Shown one piece after another: positions 8,448-16,972 of a stretch of 43,571 nucleotides of DNA. The notes beneath the pieces were generated by a model. It saw only the letters and a program-made list of their open reading frames with translations. It did no database searches and was not told where the DNA came from. This DNA comes from Nonomuraea terrae (GTDB taxonomy: Bacteria; Actinomycetota; Actinomycetes; Streptosporangiales; Streptosporangiaceae): the NCBI RefSeq assembly GCF_004348995.1, contig NZ_SMKQ01000052.1, forward strand, positions 1-43,571, in the 5' to 3' direction. A program made the position numbers and the translations under genes. How positions within the stretch are numbered: position 1 is the stretch's first letter; every line of letters starts with the position of its first letter.

Positions 8448-8474
8448 CGGTGCAACATTCCACCGATTGCACCG
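8448..8474. promoter_or_regulatory. Inverted repeat, candidate operator
   Basis: CGGTGCAA (8448-8455) and TTGCACCG (8467-8474) form a perfect 8-bp inverted repeat with an 11-base spacer. It lies in the 186-base gap between the divergent XRE membrane protein and the secreted cysteine-rich protein. The 19-base centre-to-centre distance would put both halves on nearly the same DNA face. Binding by the XRE protein is inference. Confidence 0.45.
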
Positions 8475-8564
8475 TCTGGCCCCGCCGGCGGCGTCTGGCC
8501 AACCTGACAACGAACCGAACGATCAATGCTCGCACAACACCGTGCGAGACGGACAGGAGACGTC

Positions 8565-9083
8565 ATGCGATCACTCATGATCGGCCTCGCCACCGCCGCC
8601 ACGCTGGCCGGTTCGCCGACCGCCGCCACCGCGCAGTCGTCGGCCCCGCCGCAGGTCACCGCCGCTTCGGCCCAGTCGGCCGGCCAACTGCCGACCTGCT
8701 CGGGCAGGCGGGTGATGCACCAGCCTCTCTACACCCGGGAGATGCTGAAGGCCGCGTACATCCATGTCTTCTACGACTCCGGCACGGGCATCGCCTGCGC
8801 GTATCTCAACTCCACGGACGCCACCTGGGGCACCAGGAAGCACATGACGATCATGTTGAAGCACTGCGCGCGCCCCAGTGACAACTACGGGGCCTGCCAC
8901 GGCCAGCTCCAGTCGACGGCTACCCGCGGCTGGTACACCGGCCGCACCCACACCGCCCGCCTCAACATCTCCCGCGGCTGCATCATGGCGACGGGCCGCA
9001 TCTACTGGGGCCCCAAGTACGGCCTCACCTCGACCCCGTCGAACGTATGCGTGACCGGCGCGGCAAGCGCCGGCCGCGGCTGA
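8565..9083 (+). CDS. Secreted cysteine-rich hypothetical protein
   Basis: A 172-residue protein from ATG 8565, with ACAGGAGA upstream; the longer start at 8526 lacks a ribosome site. A signal peptide fits residues 1-23 (ending TAATAQ). The mature chain contains six cysteines (LPTC, GIAC, KHC, GAC, RGC, NVC), which would allow three disulfide bonds. It has the mixed polar/aromatic composition of a small exported domain. I recognise no enzyme motif. Possible roles include an inhibitor, a binding protein or an antimicrobial. It is divergent from the XRE-type membrane protein and followed directly by a strong terminator, so it is monocistronic. Confidence 0.75.
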   Translation: MRSLMIGLATAATLAGSPTAATAQSSAPPQVTAASAQSAGQLPTCSGRRVMHQPLYTREMLKAAYIHVFYDSGTGIACAYLNSTDATWGTRKHMTIMLKHCARPSDNYGACHGQLQSTATRGWYTGRTHTARLNISRGCIMATGRIYWGPKYGLTSTPSNVCVTGAASAGRG

Positions 9084-9090
9084 CGACGAC

Positions 9091-9119
9091 AGGCCCTCTC
9101 ACCCTCACTGAGAGGGCCT
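9091..9119 (+). terminator. Intrinsic terminator
   Basis: AGGCCCTCTCA (9091-9101) pairs perfectly with TGAGAGGGCCT (9109-9119) around a 7-base loop, eight bases after the stop codon of the secreted protein. No long T-run follows, as is common in high-GC actinobacteria. Confidence 0.8.
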
Positions 9120-9264
9120 CCGGCCTGTCACAGGTGGGCCGGGGTGGACGATCGGGCGATGAGCCGGGTCGCAGTACGCACCCGTCCGGCCGACGAAGAT
9201 GGCCCGGGCTTCTGTCGATGATCGGCGTCCCGGTTTTGTCGGTGGGACCTGCGAGAGTCGCGTC

Positions 9265-9927
9265 ATGCCCGCATCAGAGCTCGCGTCCATCGCCGCCTAC
9301 TGGAACGAGTCCGCCGACGCCTTCGACGATGAGGCCGACCACGGGCTTCGCGATCCACGCGTCAACGCCGCCTGGGCGCAACGGCTGACCGATTGGCTCC
9401 CTGACTCGCCCGCCGACGTTCTCGATCTCGGCTGCGGGACGGGCTCGTTGACTCTGCTCATGGCTCAGCAGGGGCACCGGCCGGCCGGAGTCGACCTGTC
9501 CCCTCGCATGATCGAGCTCGCCACCAGGAAGCTGTCCTCAGCGGGCTTCGCGGTGCCGTTCATGGTGGGCGACGCAGGAGACCCACCCGCCGCCGTGGGC
9601 GGGCCGTTCGACGCGATCGTCGTACGCCACCTCGTATGGACGCTCCCTGCCCCGGCAGAAGCGCTCGCCCGCTGGCTGAGCCTGCTACGCCCGGGCGGAC
9701 GGCTCGTGCTCGTGGAAGGGCGCTGGCAGACCTCGGCGGAAGCCGGCACGTACACGCCGGGCTCTCCGAAGCTGCCCTGGTTCGGCGGCGTCACCGCCGC
9801 ACGACTGATCGAGACGCTTGAGCGCCTGGCCGACGTGGTCGACACCGAGTACCTCACCGACCCGACGCTGTGGGGCCGCACGATCCAGGACGAGAGGTAC
9901 GTCGTCATCGCTCGCCCCAAGCGCTGA
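9265..9927 (+). CDS. Class I SAM-dependent methyltransferase
   Basis: A 220-residue methyltransferase from ATG 9265 (MPASELASIAAYWNESAD). The longer start at 9199 adds 22 residues unlike the family. Motif I is VLDLGCGTGSLTLLMAQQG, followed by GVDLSPRMIELATRK, and the acidic motif II is 'FMVGDAGDPPAAVGGPFDAIVVRHLVWTLP'. 'LLRPGGRLVLVEGRW' is the post-motif strand. The C-terminal cap is short. The substrate is unknown; relatives are annotated as ubiquinone/UbiE-like or small-molecule methyltransferases. It is probably monocistronic. Confidence 0.85.
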   Translation: MPASELASIAAYWNESADAFDDEADHGLRDPRVNAAWAQRLTDWLPDSPADVLDLGCGTGSLTLLMAQQGHRPAGVDLSPRMIELATRKLSSAGFAVPFMVGDAGDPPAAVGGPFDAIVVRHLVWTLPAPAEALARWLSLLRPGGRLVLVEGRWQTSAEAGTYTPGSPKLPWFGGVTAARLIETLERLADVVDTEYLTDPTLWGRTIQDERYVVIARPKR

Positions 9928-10145
9928 GACCGATCAGGCGCCGGTCACATCGCTCGGCCAGCCGTCGAGCTGCTCAACCCGACGCATGCAGCGCTCACAA
10001 CAATGTTCGAAGCAGGCGCCGCCTGACCGGCTCCACCGGCGCGGCCAGAATCGGCCGGCGCGGGTCGCCACCGAATCGACGGACACGCTACCGATCAAGC
10101 CTCCGACGCGGCGCAAATCACCAGGAGCGGACCACTCGTTCTTAT

Positions 10146-10832
10146 ATGGTGCCGGACGTCACGCATTCCGACTGGGCAGATGTGCCCGAACGGCTGTCGC
10201 GGCTGGCCGCCGTACCCGGTGCCCGTGCGGTGTTCGGCTCTGCGGACCACGGCTGGCAGCTTGGGCCGCCGCTGGGAGCCGACGACCTCGCCGATCTGGA
10301 AGCCCAGCTCGGGATAGAGCTACCCGACGAATATCGGTCCTTCCTGCTGCGGGCAGGGTGCGGCGGAGCGGGCCCGGCCTACGGACTCTTTCCTGTGCTA
10401 CGCAGGAATGGACGATGGAAATGGGAGGGCGACGGCGCCGACCTCACCGACCTGGGCACCCTGAATCAGCCGTTTCCTCATGTCGAGGCGTTCAATCCGG
10501 CCGACGCGCTGCCCGCGCCGCCAGAGGCGGAGGATTTCGACTCCACCGAGGAGTTCAACGCGGCTGAGGACGCGTACTGGGAGCGGCACGACACGATCGT
10601 CTGCCACCCCCGGCATTCGATCGGACTGCTGTACCTCTGCCACCTCGGCTGCGCGTATCGCGAGGCTCTGGTGATCACTGGCCCGGCGCGGGGCCAGATG
10701 TGGGCTGACGGCACCGCCGACGGCGCCGGCTTCGAGCCGCTGTACGACGACGGAAAGCCGCTCGGCTTCGCCCGTTGGTATCGGCGCTGGCTGGACGCGG
10801 CAGAAGACCAGGTGTCACACGGCGTCCACTGA
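10146..10832 (+). CDS. SMI1/KNR4-family protein
   Basis: A 228-residue acidic soluble protein. The SUKH/SMI1-KNR4 hallmark is at residues 40-75: 'PPLGADDLADLEAQLGIELPDEYRSFLLRAGCGGAGPAYGLFP'. The mid-region has 'FPHVEAFNP', and the C-terminus has 'LCHLGCAYREALVITGPARGQMWAD' and a terminal 'FARWYRRWLDAA', all usual in this fold. Bacterial SUKH proteins often act as immunity proteins for contact-dependent nuclease toxins. No intact toxin gene is adjacent, so it may be an orphan immunity protein or have another role. A possible ribosome site (AGGAGCGG) is 15 bases from the ATG, rather far. The gap before it (9928-10145) holds nothing I can name. Confidence 0.8.
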   Translation: MVPDVTHSDWADVPERLSRLAAVPGARAVFGSADHGWQLGPPLGADDLADLEAQLGIELPDEYRSFLLRAGCGGAGPAYGLFPVLRRNGRWKWEGDGADLTDLGTLNQPFPHVEAFNPADALPAPPEAEDFDSTEEFNAAEDAYWERHDTIVCHPRHSIGLLYLCHLGCAYREALVITGPARGQMWADGTADGAGFEPLYDDGKPLGFARWYRRWLDAAEDQVSHGVH

Positions 10833-11054
10833 GCGGCCGACCCCCATCAGCCTTCCCGGACCCGCACCCGCCTCGGCGTAGTTCCCCTTCGTCTTCCCGT
10901 TCTTGATCAGTGCGGCCAGGGTCTTGGGCTCGGCCGGGTTGAAGAACTGGGCTCAGGAGTCGGGCATGGCGCCACCGATGGTCTTGAACCAGGTCTTGCC
11001 CTCGGGCATCCATGTCCGGACGATGCGGATGTTCGCTCAGGTTTGGCTCACCAT
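10815..11054 (-). pseudogene. Lipoprotein-like gene remnant with two in-frame TGA codons
   Basis: On the minus strand one frame reads coherently across two stops: VSQT*ANIRIVRTW, then MPEGKTWFKTIGGAMPDS*, then AQFFNPAEPKTLAALIKNGK and TKGNYAEAGAG. Both stops are TGA where TGG (Trp) would suit the context. The 'PEGKTWFKT...NPAEPKTLAALIKNGKTKGNY' texture resembles actinobacterial LprG/LppX-like lipoproteins. No start, lipobox or full domain is present. The frame runs into the 3' end of the SMI1/KNR4 gene. I regard it as a decayed fragment; the family guess is tentative. Confidence 0.38.
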
Positions 11055-11130
11055 GCCCTGTGGGCCTGACGCGGCGACCGGGTGCGTACCATCGGAAAGC
11101 GCACCCCCCCAATTGCGCCGAGGAGCTTCA

Positions 11131-11727
11131 TCAGCTGGTGAGCCGGCTGCCTGAAGAACAGGTCGCGCCACCGCTTCGGCTTGTCTCGGCGCCGTGGCGG
11201 AGGAGTGCGAGCAGGCGCCGGGCGTGGGCCGTGTCGGTCGCCGTGAGGGCCACACCGCCGGCGAGGGCCAGGAGATCGGTCCCGGTGAGTTCCGGGTGTA
11301 CGGCGCCGGCCTCCTGTGCCCGTGTGAGCAGGGTTGTCGCGGCGGAGTGGATCGATTTGTGCCACTGGTCGAACAACTCCGTACGGCGGCCGGTGGGGCC
11401 CTCCGTGGCCGTGAGAGCGAGCGGCCGTTTCGTCGAAACGTGGGCGACGAAAGACTCCAGCCAGGAGAAGAGCGCCTCCGCCGGGTCTGCGGGCAGGTCT
11501 GCGACTTGCCGGCACAGAGCCGCCACCTCGTCGGCGTACACGGCGACGAGTAGGTCGGCCCGGGTCGGGAAGTGCCGATAGAGGGTGGCGTTGCCGACTC
11601 CTGCGCGTCGGGCCACCTCGTCCAGCGCCACCTCGGAACCTGACTCGGCGATGAGGTCGCGTGCGGCGGTGAGCAGCAGGGTCGCGTTGCGCGAGGCGTC
11701 CGCTCTGCGTGCACGACCGGCGGTCAC
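11131..11727 (-). CDS. TetR/AcrR-family transcriptional regulator
   Basis: A 198-residue repressor-type protein from GTG 11727, with AAAGGCGG upstream. The HTH at about 17-60 reads 'LLLTAARDLIAESGSEVALDEVARRAGVGNATLYRHFPTRADLLVAVY', a textbook TetR DNA-binding domain. The remaining helices form the ligand-binding and dimer domain ('SWLESFVAHVSTKRPLALTATEG'). It is divergent from the SnoaL-like gene 93 bases away, with a perfect 14-bp palindrome between them. It therefore probably represses itself and that neighbour. Confidence 0.88.
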   Translation of the reverse strand: MTAGRARRADASRNATLLLTAARDLIAESGSEVALDEVARRAGVGNATLYRHFPTRADLLVAVYADEVAALCRQVADLPADPAEALFSWLESFVAHVSTKRPLALTATEGPTGRRTELFDQWHKSIHSAATTLLTRAQEAGAVHPELTGTDLLALAGGVALTATDTAHARRLLALLRHGAETSRSGGATCSSGSRLTS

Positions 11728-11755
11728 ACCATCCGCCTTTCGTTCGGTTGATATC

Positions 11756-11769
11756 CGGGGAGCTCCCCG
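11756..11769. promoter_or_regulatory. Perfect palindrome, candidate TetR operator
   Basis: CGGGGAGCTCCCCG is a perfect 14-bp palindrome centred between the divergent TetR and SnoaL-like genes. GTTTACGGTAAC follows at 11769-11780. The position over both promoters fits the usual arrangement of a self-regulating TetR gene. That this TetR binds it is inference. Confidence 0.55.
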
Positions 11770-11820
11770 TTTACGGTAACAGCCTGAAGGGGGAAGCCCC
11801 ACGGGGAAGTGGAGGATGCC

Positions 11821-12222
11821 ATGGCCCTGACCGTGGAGGACCGGCTGGCCATCACCGATCTGATCAATCGCCACGGACACCTGACGGACAGCGGGGATCT
11901 CGGCGCCTTGGACGAGCTGTTCGTCCCCGATGTGATCTATGACGTCACCGATCTCGGCGGCCAGGTGCTGGCCGGGCTGACGGCGGTGCGGGAGGCCGCG
12001 CTCGCCCTGGGTGAGGCGAACCCGGTCGCTCATCACGTCACCAACATCGTGATCATCGAGATGGCCGACGGCCGGGTGCATGCGCAATCCAAGGGCCTCG
12101 GCGTCAAGAGTGACGGCACCACGGGCAGTGTGACGTACCAGGACACGGTGGTGCGTAGCGACGACGGCTGGAGAATCAGCCATCGCACTGTCCGCGCCCG
12201 GCGAGTGCCCTTGACGCCCTGA
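11821..12222 (+). CDS. SnoaL/NTF2-like family protein
   Basis: A 133-residue protein from ATG 11821, with GGAGG at 11811-11815. It has the cone-shaped alpha+beta NTF2/SnoaL fold signature: 'RLAITDLINRHGHLTDSGDLGALDELFVPDVIYDVTD' at the N-terminus, 'AHHVTNIVIIEMADGRVHAQSKGLGVK' in the middle, and 'DGWRISHRTVRARR' at the end. Members act as small cyclases, dehydratases, isomerases or ligand-binding proteins. A nearly certain neighbour relation to the divergent TetR suggests that it is induced by a small molecule. No active-site assignment is possible from sequence alone. Confidence 0.85.
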   Translation: MALTVEDRLAITDLINRHGHLTDSGDLGALDELFVPDVIYDVTDLGGQVLAGLTAVREAALALGEANPVAHHVTNIVIIEMADGRVHAQSKGLGVKSDGTTGSVTYQDTVVRSDDGWRISHRTVRARRVPLTP

Positions 12223-12558
12223 CGCGGCGTTCATGTCCGGCCGCCGGTTGGCTTCGTAGATCATGACGTGCCAGAACGAGACGTCCGCGCTAGCGGCGGG
12301 TGCTGGTGAGGCGGCGGTCCCCGATCCACGCGCCGGATGGGCACCGCGAGGATGAGATCTGAGGCCCATGATCCGGCGCTCTGACCGAATCCGCGCGGCT
12401 TCGTCATGTGATCGACCCGCAAGGCCGGGACACCCCGCCGTACCGGCGTGACGCGCTGGGACGCCGGCTTGGCTGCGCGGTGAGCATCAAGCCGGAAACG
12501 GCGAACCCGGTCCACAGCTTCAGCACCGAACTCGACGGTCCAGCGAAGAGTCGCGGAG
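12223..12558. other. Stretch without a recognisable gene
   Basis: No convincing gene is present. A short minus-strand frame begins at 12562 in an ATGA overlap with the stop of the next gene. It gives about 51 residues with one hydrophobic run (VLKLWTGFAVSGLMLTA) and then Arg/Ser-rich sequence up to a stop near 12404. It has no recognisable family and no ribosome site, so it is not called. The rest shows no strong hairpin or repeat. Confidence 0.3.
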
Positions 12559-13206
12559 TCATTCGTCGTCCGGATCTGCCGGCTCCACGGTCGGTGTGAT
12601 CTGCAGTGGTGTCGCCGCCCCGCCGGCGAGCTCGCGCCCTTGGTGCAGTGTGTAGTCCAGCTGCCTGGCCAGGAGTGGGAGGGTCGCCGGAGGTAGATAC
12701 GCGTCAGCGCCGGCGTCGAGCAGCCGCCGGACCGGGCCGTGGTACTGGACTCCGAGTTCGTGGTCCTCGATCTCGGTGACGATGACGCGAGCTTTCGGGA
12801 ACATCGATCGGAGCGCTGTGATCAGCTGCGGGCTGCCCGGAGGCACCAGCAGCACATCGGTCGTTGCTGGAGCCGCATGCATATCGAGCACCACGTAGTC
12901 CGCCCCGAGCTGGGTGGACAGCGCAACCCGAGCCGCGGTCGACAGCTCCATCGCGGTGGCCACGACTGTCACGCTCTCGTAGTCGATCGGCGCTTGATCG
13001 CCGGCCTCATCCGGCGCATCGCGATCGACGATGGCGCCTTGGACCACGTCAACGGTGCTGGAGATCGTCGCGATCGACGCGCCGTCACGCGTGAGGACCA
13101 AGTTCTCACCAGGCTGGAGGGCGTCGATGAGCGCCACGACGTCGTCGGGAAGGCGGGTCACGTCGATTCGCCGCGTGGAGCGTGGGGCGCGTTTGCGGAT
13201 CACCAT
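12559..13206 (-). CDS. Phd-like N-terminal domain fused to a degenerate receiver-like domain
   Basis: A 215-residue soluble protein that I cannot place in one named family. Residues 13-52 ('RIDVTRLPDDVVALIDALQ', 'GENLVLTRDGASIATIS') resemble Phd/YefM antitoxins, including the 'LTRDGxxIA' strand pair. Residues 78-185 follow the alternating layout of a response-regulator receiver: strand 'GADYVVLDMHA' with D108 at the phospho-acceptor place, strand 'KARVIVTE', and 'LLDAGADAYLPP' before a last helix. The conserved Lys after strand five is missing (LPP), and the N-terminal acidic pair is not obvious. It is therefore probably a pseudo-receiver. A small ORF overlaps its start. The domain reading is inference. 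Confidence 0.5.
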   Translation of the reverse strand: MVIRKRAPRSTRRIDVTRLPDDVVALIDALQPGENLVLTRDGASIATISSTVDVVQGAIVDRDAPDEAGDQAPIDYESVTVVATAMELSTAARVALSTQLGADYVVLDMHAAPATTDVLLVPPGSPQLITALRSMFPKARVIVTEIEDHELGVQYHGPVRRLLDAGADAYLPPATLPLLARQLDYTLHQGRELAGGAATPLQITPTVEPADPDDE

Positions 13207-13424
13207 GCCTGGAACACGCTCACGGCTGCGAGGGCCCCCTGCGTCCTGCGCAGCCTCGGTCGCCCAGCGAAGGGCCCATCCACGGTGACATGGTTGCCTG
13301 CCCCGAAGGTGCCGTTCGACCAGATGATCACATGAGTCCCTTCTGGCGCTGTGATCTTATTGGATGCCCCCAGACGACCATTGGTTCGACGCCGCCCCGG
13401 GTTTCCCTCGTCGTCCGTGTCCAA
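13200..13424 (-). CDS. Possible small ORF overlapping the receiver-like gene
   Basis: A 74-residue frame from TTG 13424 ends at 13200 and overlaps the next ATG by seven bases (ATGGTGA), a coupled arrangement. It has no recognised domain. The middle contains 'ITAPEGTHVIIWSNGTFGAGNHVTVDG', a Gly/Val/Thr-rich stretch that could form beta strands. An AT-rich patch (13435-13465), unlike its surroundings, lies just upstream and may be the promoter of the two-gene unit. Coding status is uncertain. Confidence 0.28.
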   Translation of the reverse strand: MDTDDEGNPGRRRTNGRLGASNKITAPEGTHVIIWSNGTFGAGNHVTVDGPFAGRPRLRRTQGALAAVSVFQAW

Positions 13425-13465
13425 GGTCGGACGTATTCGGACATATATCGCTGCTACATGAATAG

Positions 13466-13862
13466 ATGCGTACTGCCGTCCCCGTTTCCAGTCGCGACGT
13501 GATGGGTCGCGTCGGGATGAAACCGGATCAAGCGCGAAACCTGGCAGCCGCTGCCGAGGTTACGGGCGGATCGCTCGCGGTCCAGGGTGCGGTGATCCGG
13601 AGACTTCTGGAGCGCTGGAACGGTGACGTCAGCCGGACGGCCTCGTTCCAGGTGCCTGCCTCGTGGGCGCAAGGTCGAACCAAGGACATCGGCGTCGCGC
13701 GGGCCTCCTGGAGCAGGGCCCGGAAGGCTTACTGATGTTCGCGGGCATGACCGGTGCATCCGGTGATCCCTCTGCGAGAGAACGGGTCGACGACGGAGGT
13801 GGCAGGCGTTCGAGTCGGCCGATCAGGCGTTGACGGTGACCCGTCTGAACCTGCAAAAGTGA
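13466..13862 (+). pseudogene. Helical WXG-like hypothetical protein with two frameshifts
   Basis: Three frames join into one plausible helical protein. Frame one (13466 on) gives 'KPDQARNLAAAAEVTGGSLAVQ', 'AVIRRLLERW', then 'FQVPASWAQGRTKD'. A shift near 13690 continues as HRRRAGLLEQGPEGLLMFAG and MTGASGDPSARERVDDG. A second shift near 13795 continues as 'WQAFESADQALTVTRLNLQK' and stops at 13862. The pattern of spaced Leu/Ala, a single 'W-A' and the D-[HI]RRRA heptads resembles the N-terminal helical segment of actinobacterial type VII-associated or polymorphic-toxin proteins. That comparison is by eye. Three separate in-frame continuations make chance unlikely, so I call it a decayed gene. 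Confidence 0.42.
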
Positions 13863-14011
13863 TCAGTTGCGCCGACGAACGCAATCGCCTGACCGAACCA
13901 CCGGCTCCCAAGGAGTCGATACGAGACGGGCGGGGACCGCCCACAAGTCTTGTCACGCCGTCCGTAACATCGCCCACTACTGCATGCCGTTGCTCCGTAT
14001 GATTCACGATC

Positions 14012-14801
14012 ATGATTCTCATCGGGCTGATTCTTGGCATGCCCACAGCATTCGCCAGTGGCGCAATAGTCCTCGCGGCGAGATCAGCCCCTCGCGGCCG
14101 ACAGAATCAGATGAGTGCGCTTCCCTTGATCCGGGAGCGGTCGCGGTAGGTGTCGGCATGGCGGTGCTGGCACTCATCGCGTGGTCCACGCGCGAAGACA
14201 CCCACTTATGACGACTTCGGGCTGGCGTTGAGCGTCCTGGCAGGCATCTACAGCGGATCGCTGCTGATTTTCGGGCTGGGCCCCTTCGTCCCATGGCTGC
14301 TGGGAATGCTCGGGCGCAACGCCGTACGTCAGCCGCGAGTGTTTCGGCCGGCCGCTCGCCATGTAGGTGGTACACCCGACAGGACTGCCACGGGAGTGGC
14401 GACGACGATGGCCGCGATCTCCGTCGCGACAGCACTGATGATCATCATCCCGGCCGTGACGTCGCATGGGAGAGCGACCTACTACCCGGATGCCACAACC
14501 AGGCGCACTCGTCGTGGCGGGCTTCTCCACGGAACAGGAGGCGGCCACTGCCTCGCGGGGAATGAGGAGCCTTCCGAAATGGGGGTCACGGGCTTTGACG
14601 GTGATCGCCGGAATGGATTTGACGGTGGGTGAGTCGTCAGCCGCGGATGAGGAGCGCTCGAGCTCCACTGAGGTGATTTCTTCCCCGTCTGGCGAGACCA
14701 GCACGGCTGTGCCACACCGAGGCGATCCTGGCCCTGGCCGGCACGGGGCCGCCATGGCGAAACGGGAGGTCACATCCAGTTCACAATGCTCCGCCGCATA
14801 A
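14012..14801 (+). pseudogene. FtsX-like ABC transporter permease, multiply frameshifted
   Basis: Consecutive frames give pieces of one MacB/FtsX-type permease. From ATG 14012 comes MILIGLILGMPTAFASGAIV plus LAARSAPRGR. A second frame reads 'AVAVGVGMAVLALIAWSTRED', and a third reads 'DDFGLALSVLAGIYSGSLLIFGLGPFVPWLLGMLGR' followed by 'TATGVATTMAAISVATALMIIIPAV' and SHGRATYYPDA. A fourth frame continues as PGALVVAGFSTEQEAATAS. The 'LGPFVPWLLGxLGR...R-T-A-x-x-V-A-x-x-M-A-A' signature is typical of the internal region of these lipoprotein or peptide exporters. At least three frame changes are needed, and both ends are missing. No ATPase partner is nearby. This is a strongly decayed gene immediately before gdhA. 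Confidence 0.6.
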
Positions 14802-16181
<1,380 letters not shown>

Positions 16182-16490
16182 GCCAGGCGTCCTGCGACCC
16201 GGCACCCGCAGCGCAGTCCGTGCCTTGCCCTCTCGGCATCCGGCGCTGAGTCCGCGTCAACGCCCGGACGGGCGCCCGCGTCGCCGGCGCGGAAGGTCAC
16301 CGCCTCCTACGCGTGGAGCGGCGTGTCGTGGACGCAGCCAACTGCTCTTCGACCTTGGCCGGCCGCGCCGACAGGTGCTGTACGACGGAACGCGACCCGG
16401 CCACCTCACCCGCCAGGCACGCCGGCAACCGGAGCCTCCTTGAGATCCCGGACGAAGACGCCCTTGCCCTGTTTGCTTGGCGGGCGGACC
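16182..16490. other. Gap between gdhA and a kinase-like fragment
   Basis: Short frames exist on both strands (for example plus 16313-16501, ending LLEIPDEDALALFAWRADLSF), but none has a ribosome site or a family I recognise. No strong terminator hairpin is visible after gdhA. Nothing here can be annotated with confidence. Confidence 0.3.
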
Positions 16491-16838
16491 TCAGCTTTTG
16501 ACGGCCTCTGCGATCTGCAGGGCGGCCTGGGCGGGCGTGAGGTGCGTGGTGTCGACCACCTCGGCCTCGTAGCCACGTGCGGGCCGCCTCGGCGTACGGC
16601 TCAAGGTATTTGAGACGGAAGGGGGAGGGGAGGGGGCCGAGAAGAGTGTCCCCCTCGATGCGCCCGCGAAGGGTGTCCTGGTCAGCGTGGAGGACGAAGT
16701 GCCGTACCGGAATGTCATGTTGGGCGAGGCCCGTGCTGATCTCGTGCCAGTACTGCTCAACCAGGACAGTCATGGGCATCACCAGAGTGCCGCCGGTGTA
16801 GTCGAGTACACGGCAGGCGGTTGCTGTACGGCCACGCA
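16491..16838 (-). pseudogene. Fragment of a P-loop kinase-like/AAA ATPase gene, frameshifted
   Basis: On the minus strand the frame beginning next to the tRNA-Thr terminator reads 'YTGGTLVMPMTVLVEQYWHEI', 'HDIPVRHFVLHADQDTLRGRIEGD' and 'SPFRLKYLEPYAEAARTW'. After a shift near 16572 it continues as 'YEAEVVDTTHLTPAQAALQIAEAVKS' and stops at 16491. This is the C-terminal half of small actinobacterial ATP-binding proteins resembling nucleoside/antibiotic kinases. The 'HADxDTLxxRI' lid region is clear, but the Walker A half is absent. Upstream the frame runs directly into the tRNA gene, so the fragment has no promoter of its own. It is a remnant, and its breakpoint coincides with the tRNA 3' side. 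Confidence 0.7.
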
Positions 16839-16839
16839 C

Positions 16840-16870
16840 AAGGCCCCTCGCGATCATCGCGAAGGGCCTT
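16840..16870 (-). terminator. Terminator of tRNA-Thr
   Basis: A 14-bp stem with a 3-base loop, 8 bases after the tRNA 3' end on the minus strand. AAGGCCCTTCGCGA pairs with TCGCGAGGGGCCTT, with one G-U wobble in this orientation. The plus-strand version would have a C-A mismatch, so the hairpin is oriented to serve the tRNA. Confidence 0.8.
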
Positions 16871-16878
16871 TGACCTGG

Positions 16879-16952
16879 AGCCGCCTTGGGGATTCGAACC
16901 CCAGACCCCTTCATTACGAGTGAAGTGCTCTGGCCGACTGAGCTAAGGCGGC
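16879..16952 (-). tRNA. tRNA-Thr (anticodon CGT)
   Basis: The minus strand folds into a complete cloverleaf. The acceptor arms are GCCGCCT/AGGCGGC, the D-arm is GCTC...GAGC, and the anticodon stem CTTCA/TGAAG encloses CTCGTAA with anticodon CGT, reading ACG. The T-arm is TGGGG TTCGAAT CCCCA. No CCA is encoded. It ends at 16879 with a terminator just beyond. Its position next to PSP1-holB-tmk-topA is the usual actinobacterial context. Confidence 0.97.
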
Positions 16953-16972
16953 GTGCATGTGCAGCGGGAAAG

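Noticed and set aside
9934..10116. Small minus-strand frame with ACFEHCCERC (possible zinc protein)
   Set aside because: It has no ribosome site or known family and a weak composition. The cysteine cluster alone is not enough.
10815..11054. TGA recoding (Trp or selenocysteine) in the lipoprotein-like frame
   Set aside because: TGA ends many intact genes in this window and no recoding element is visible. Decay is the simpler reading.
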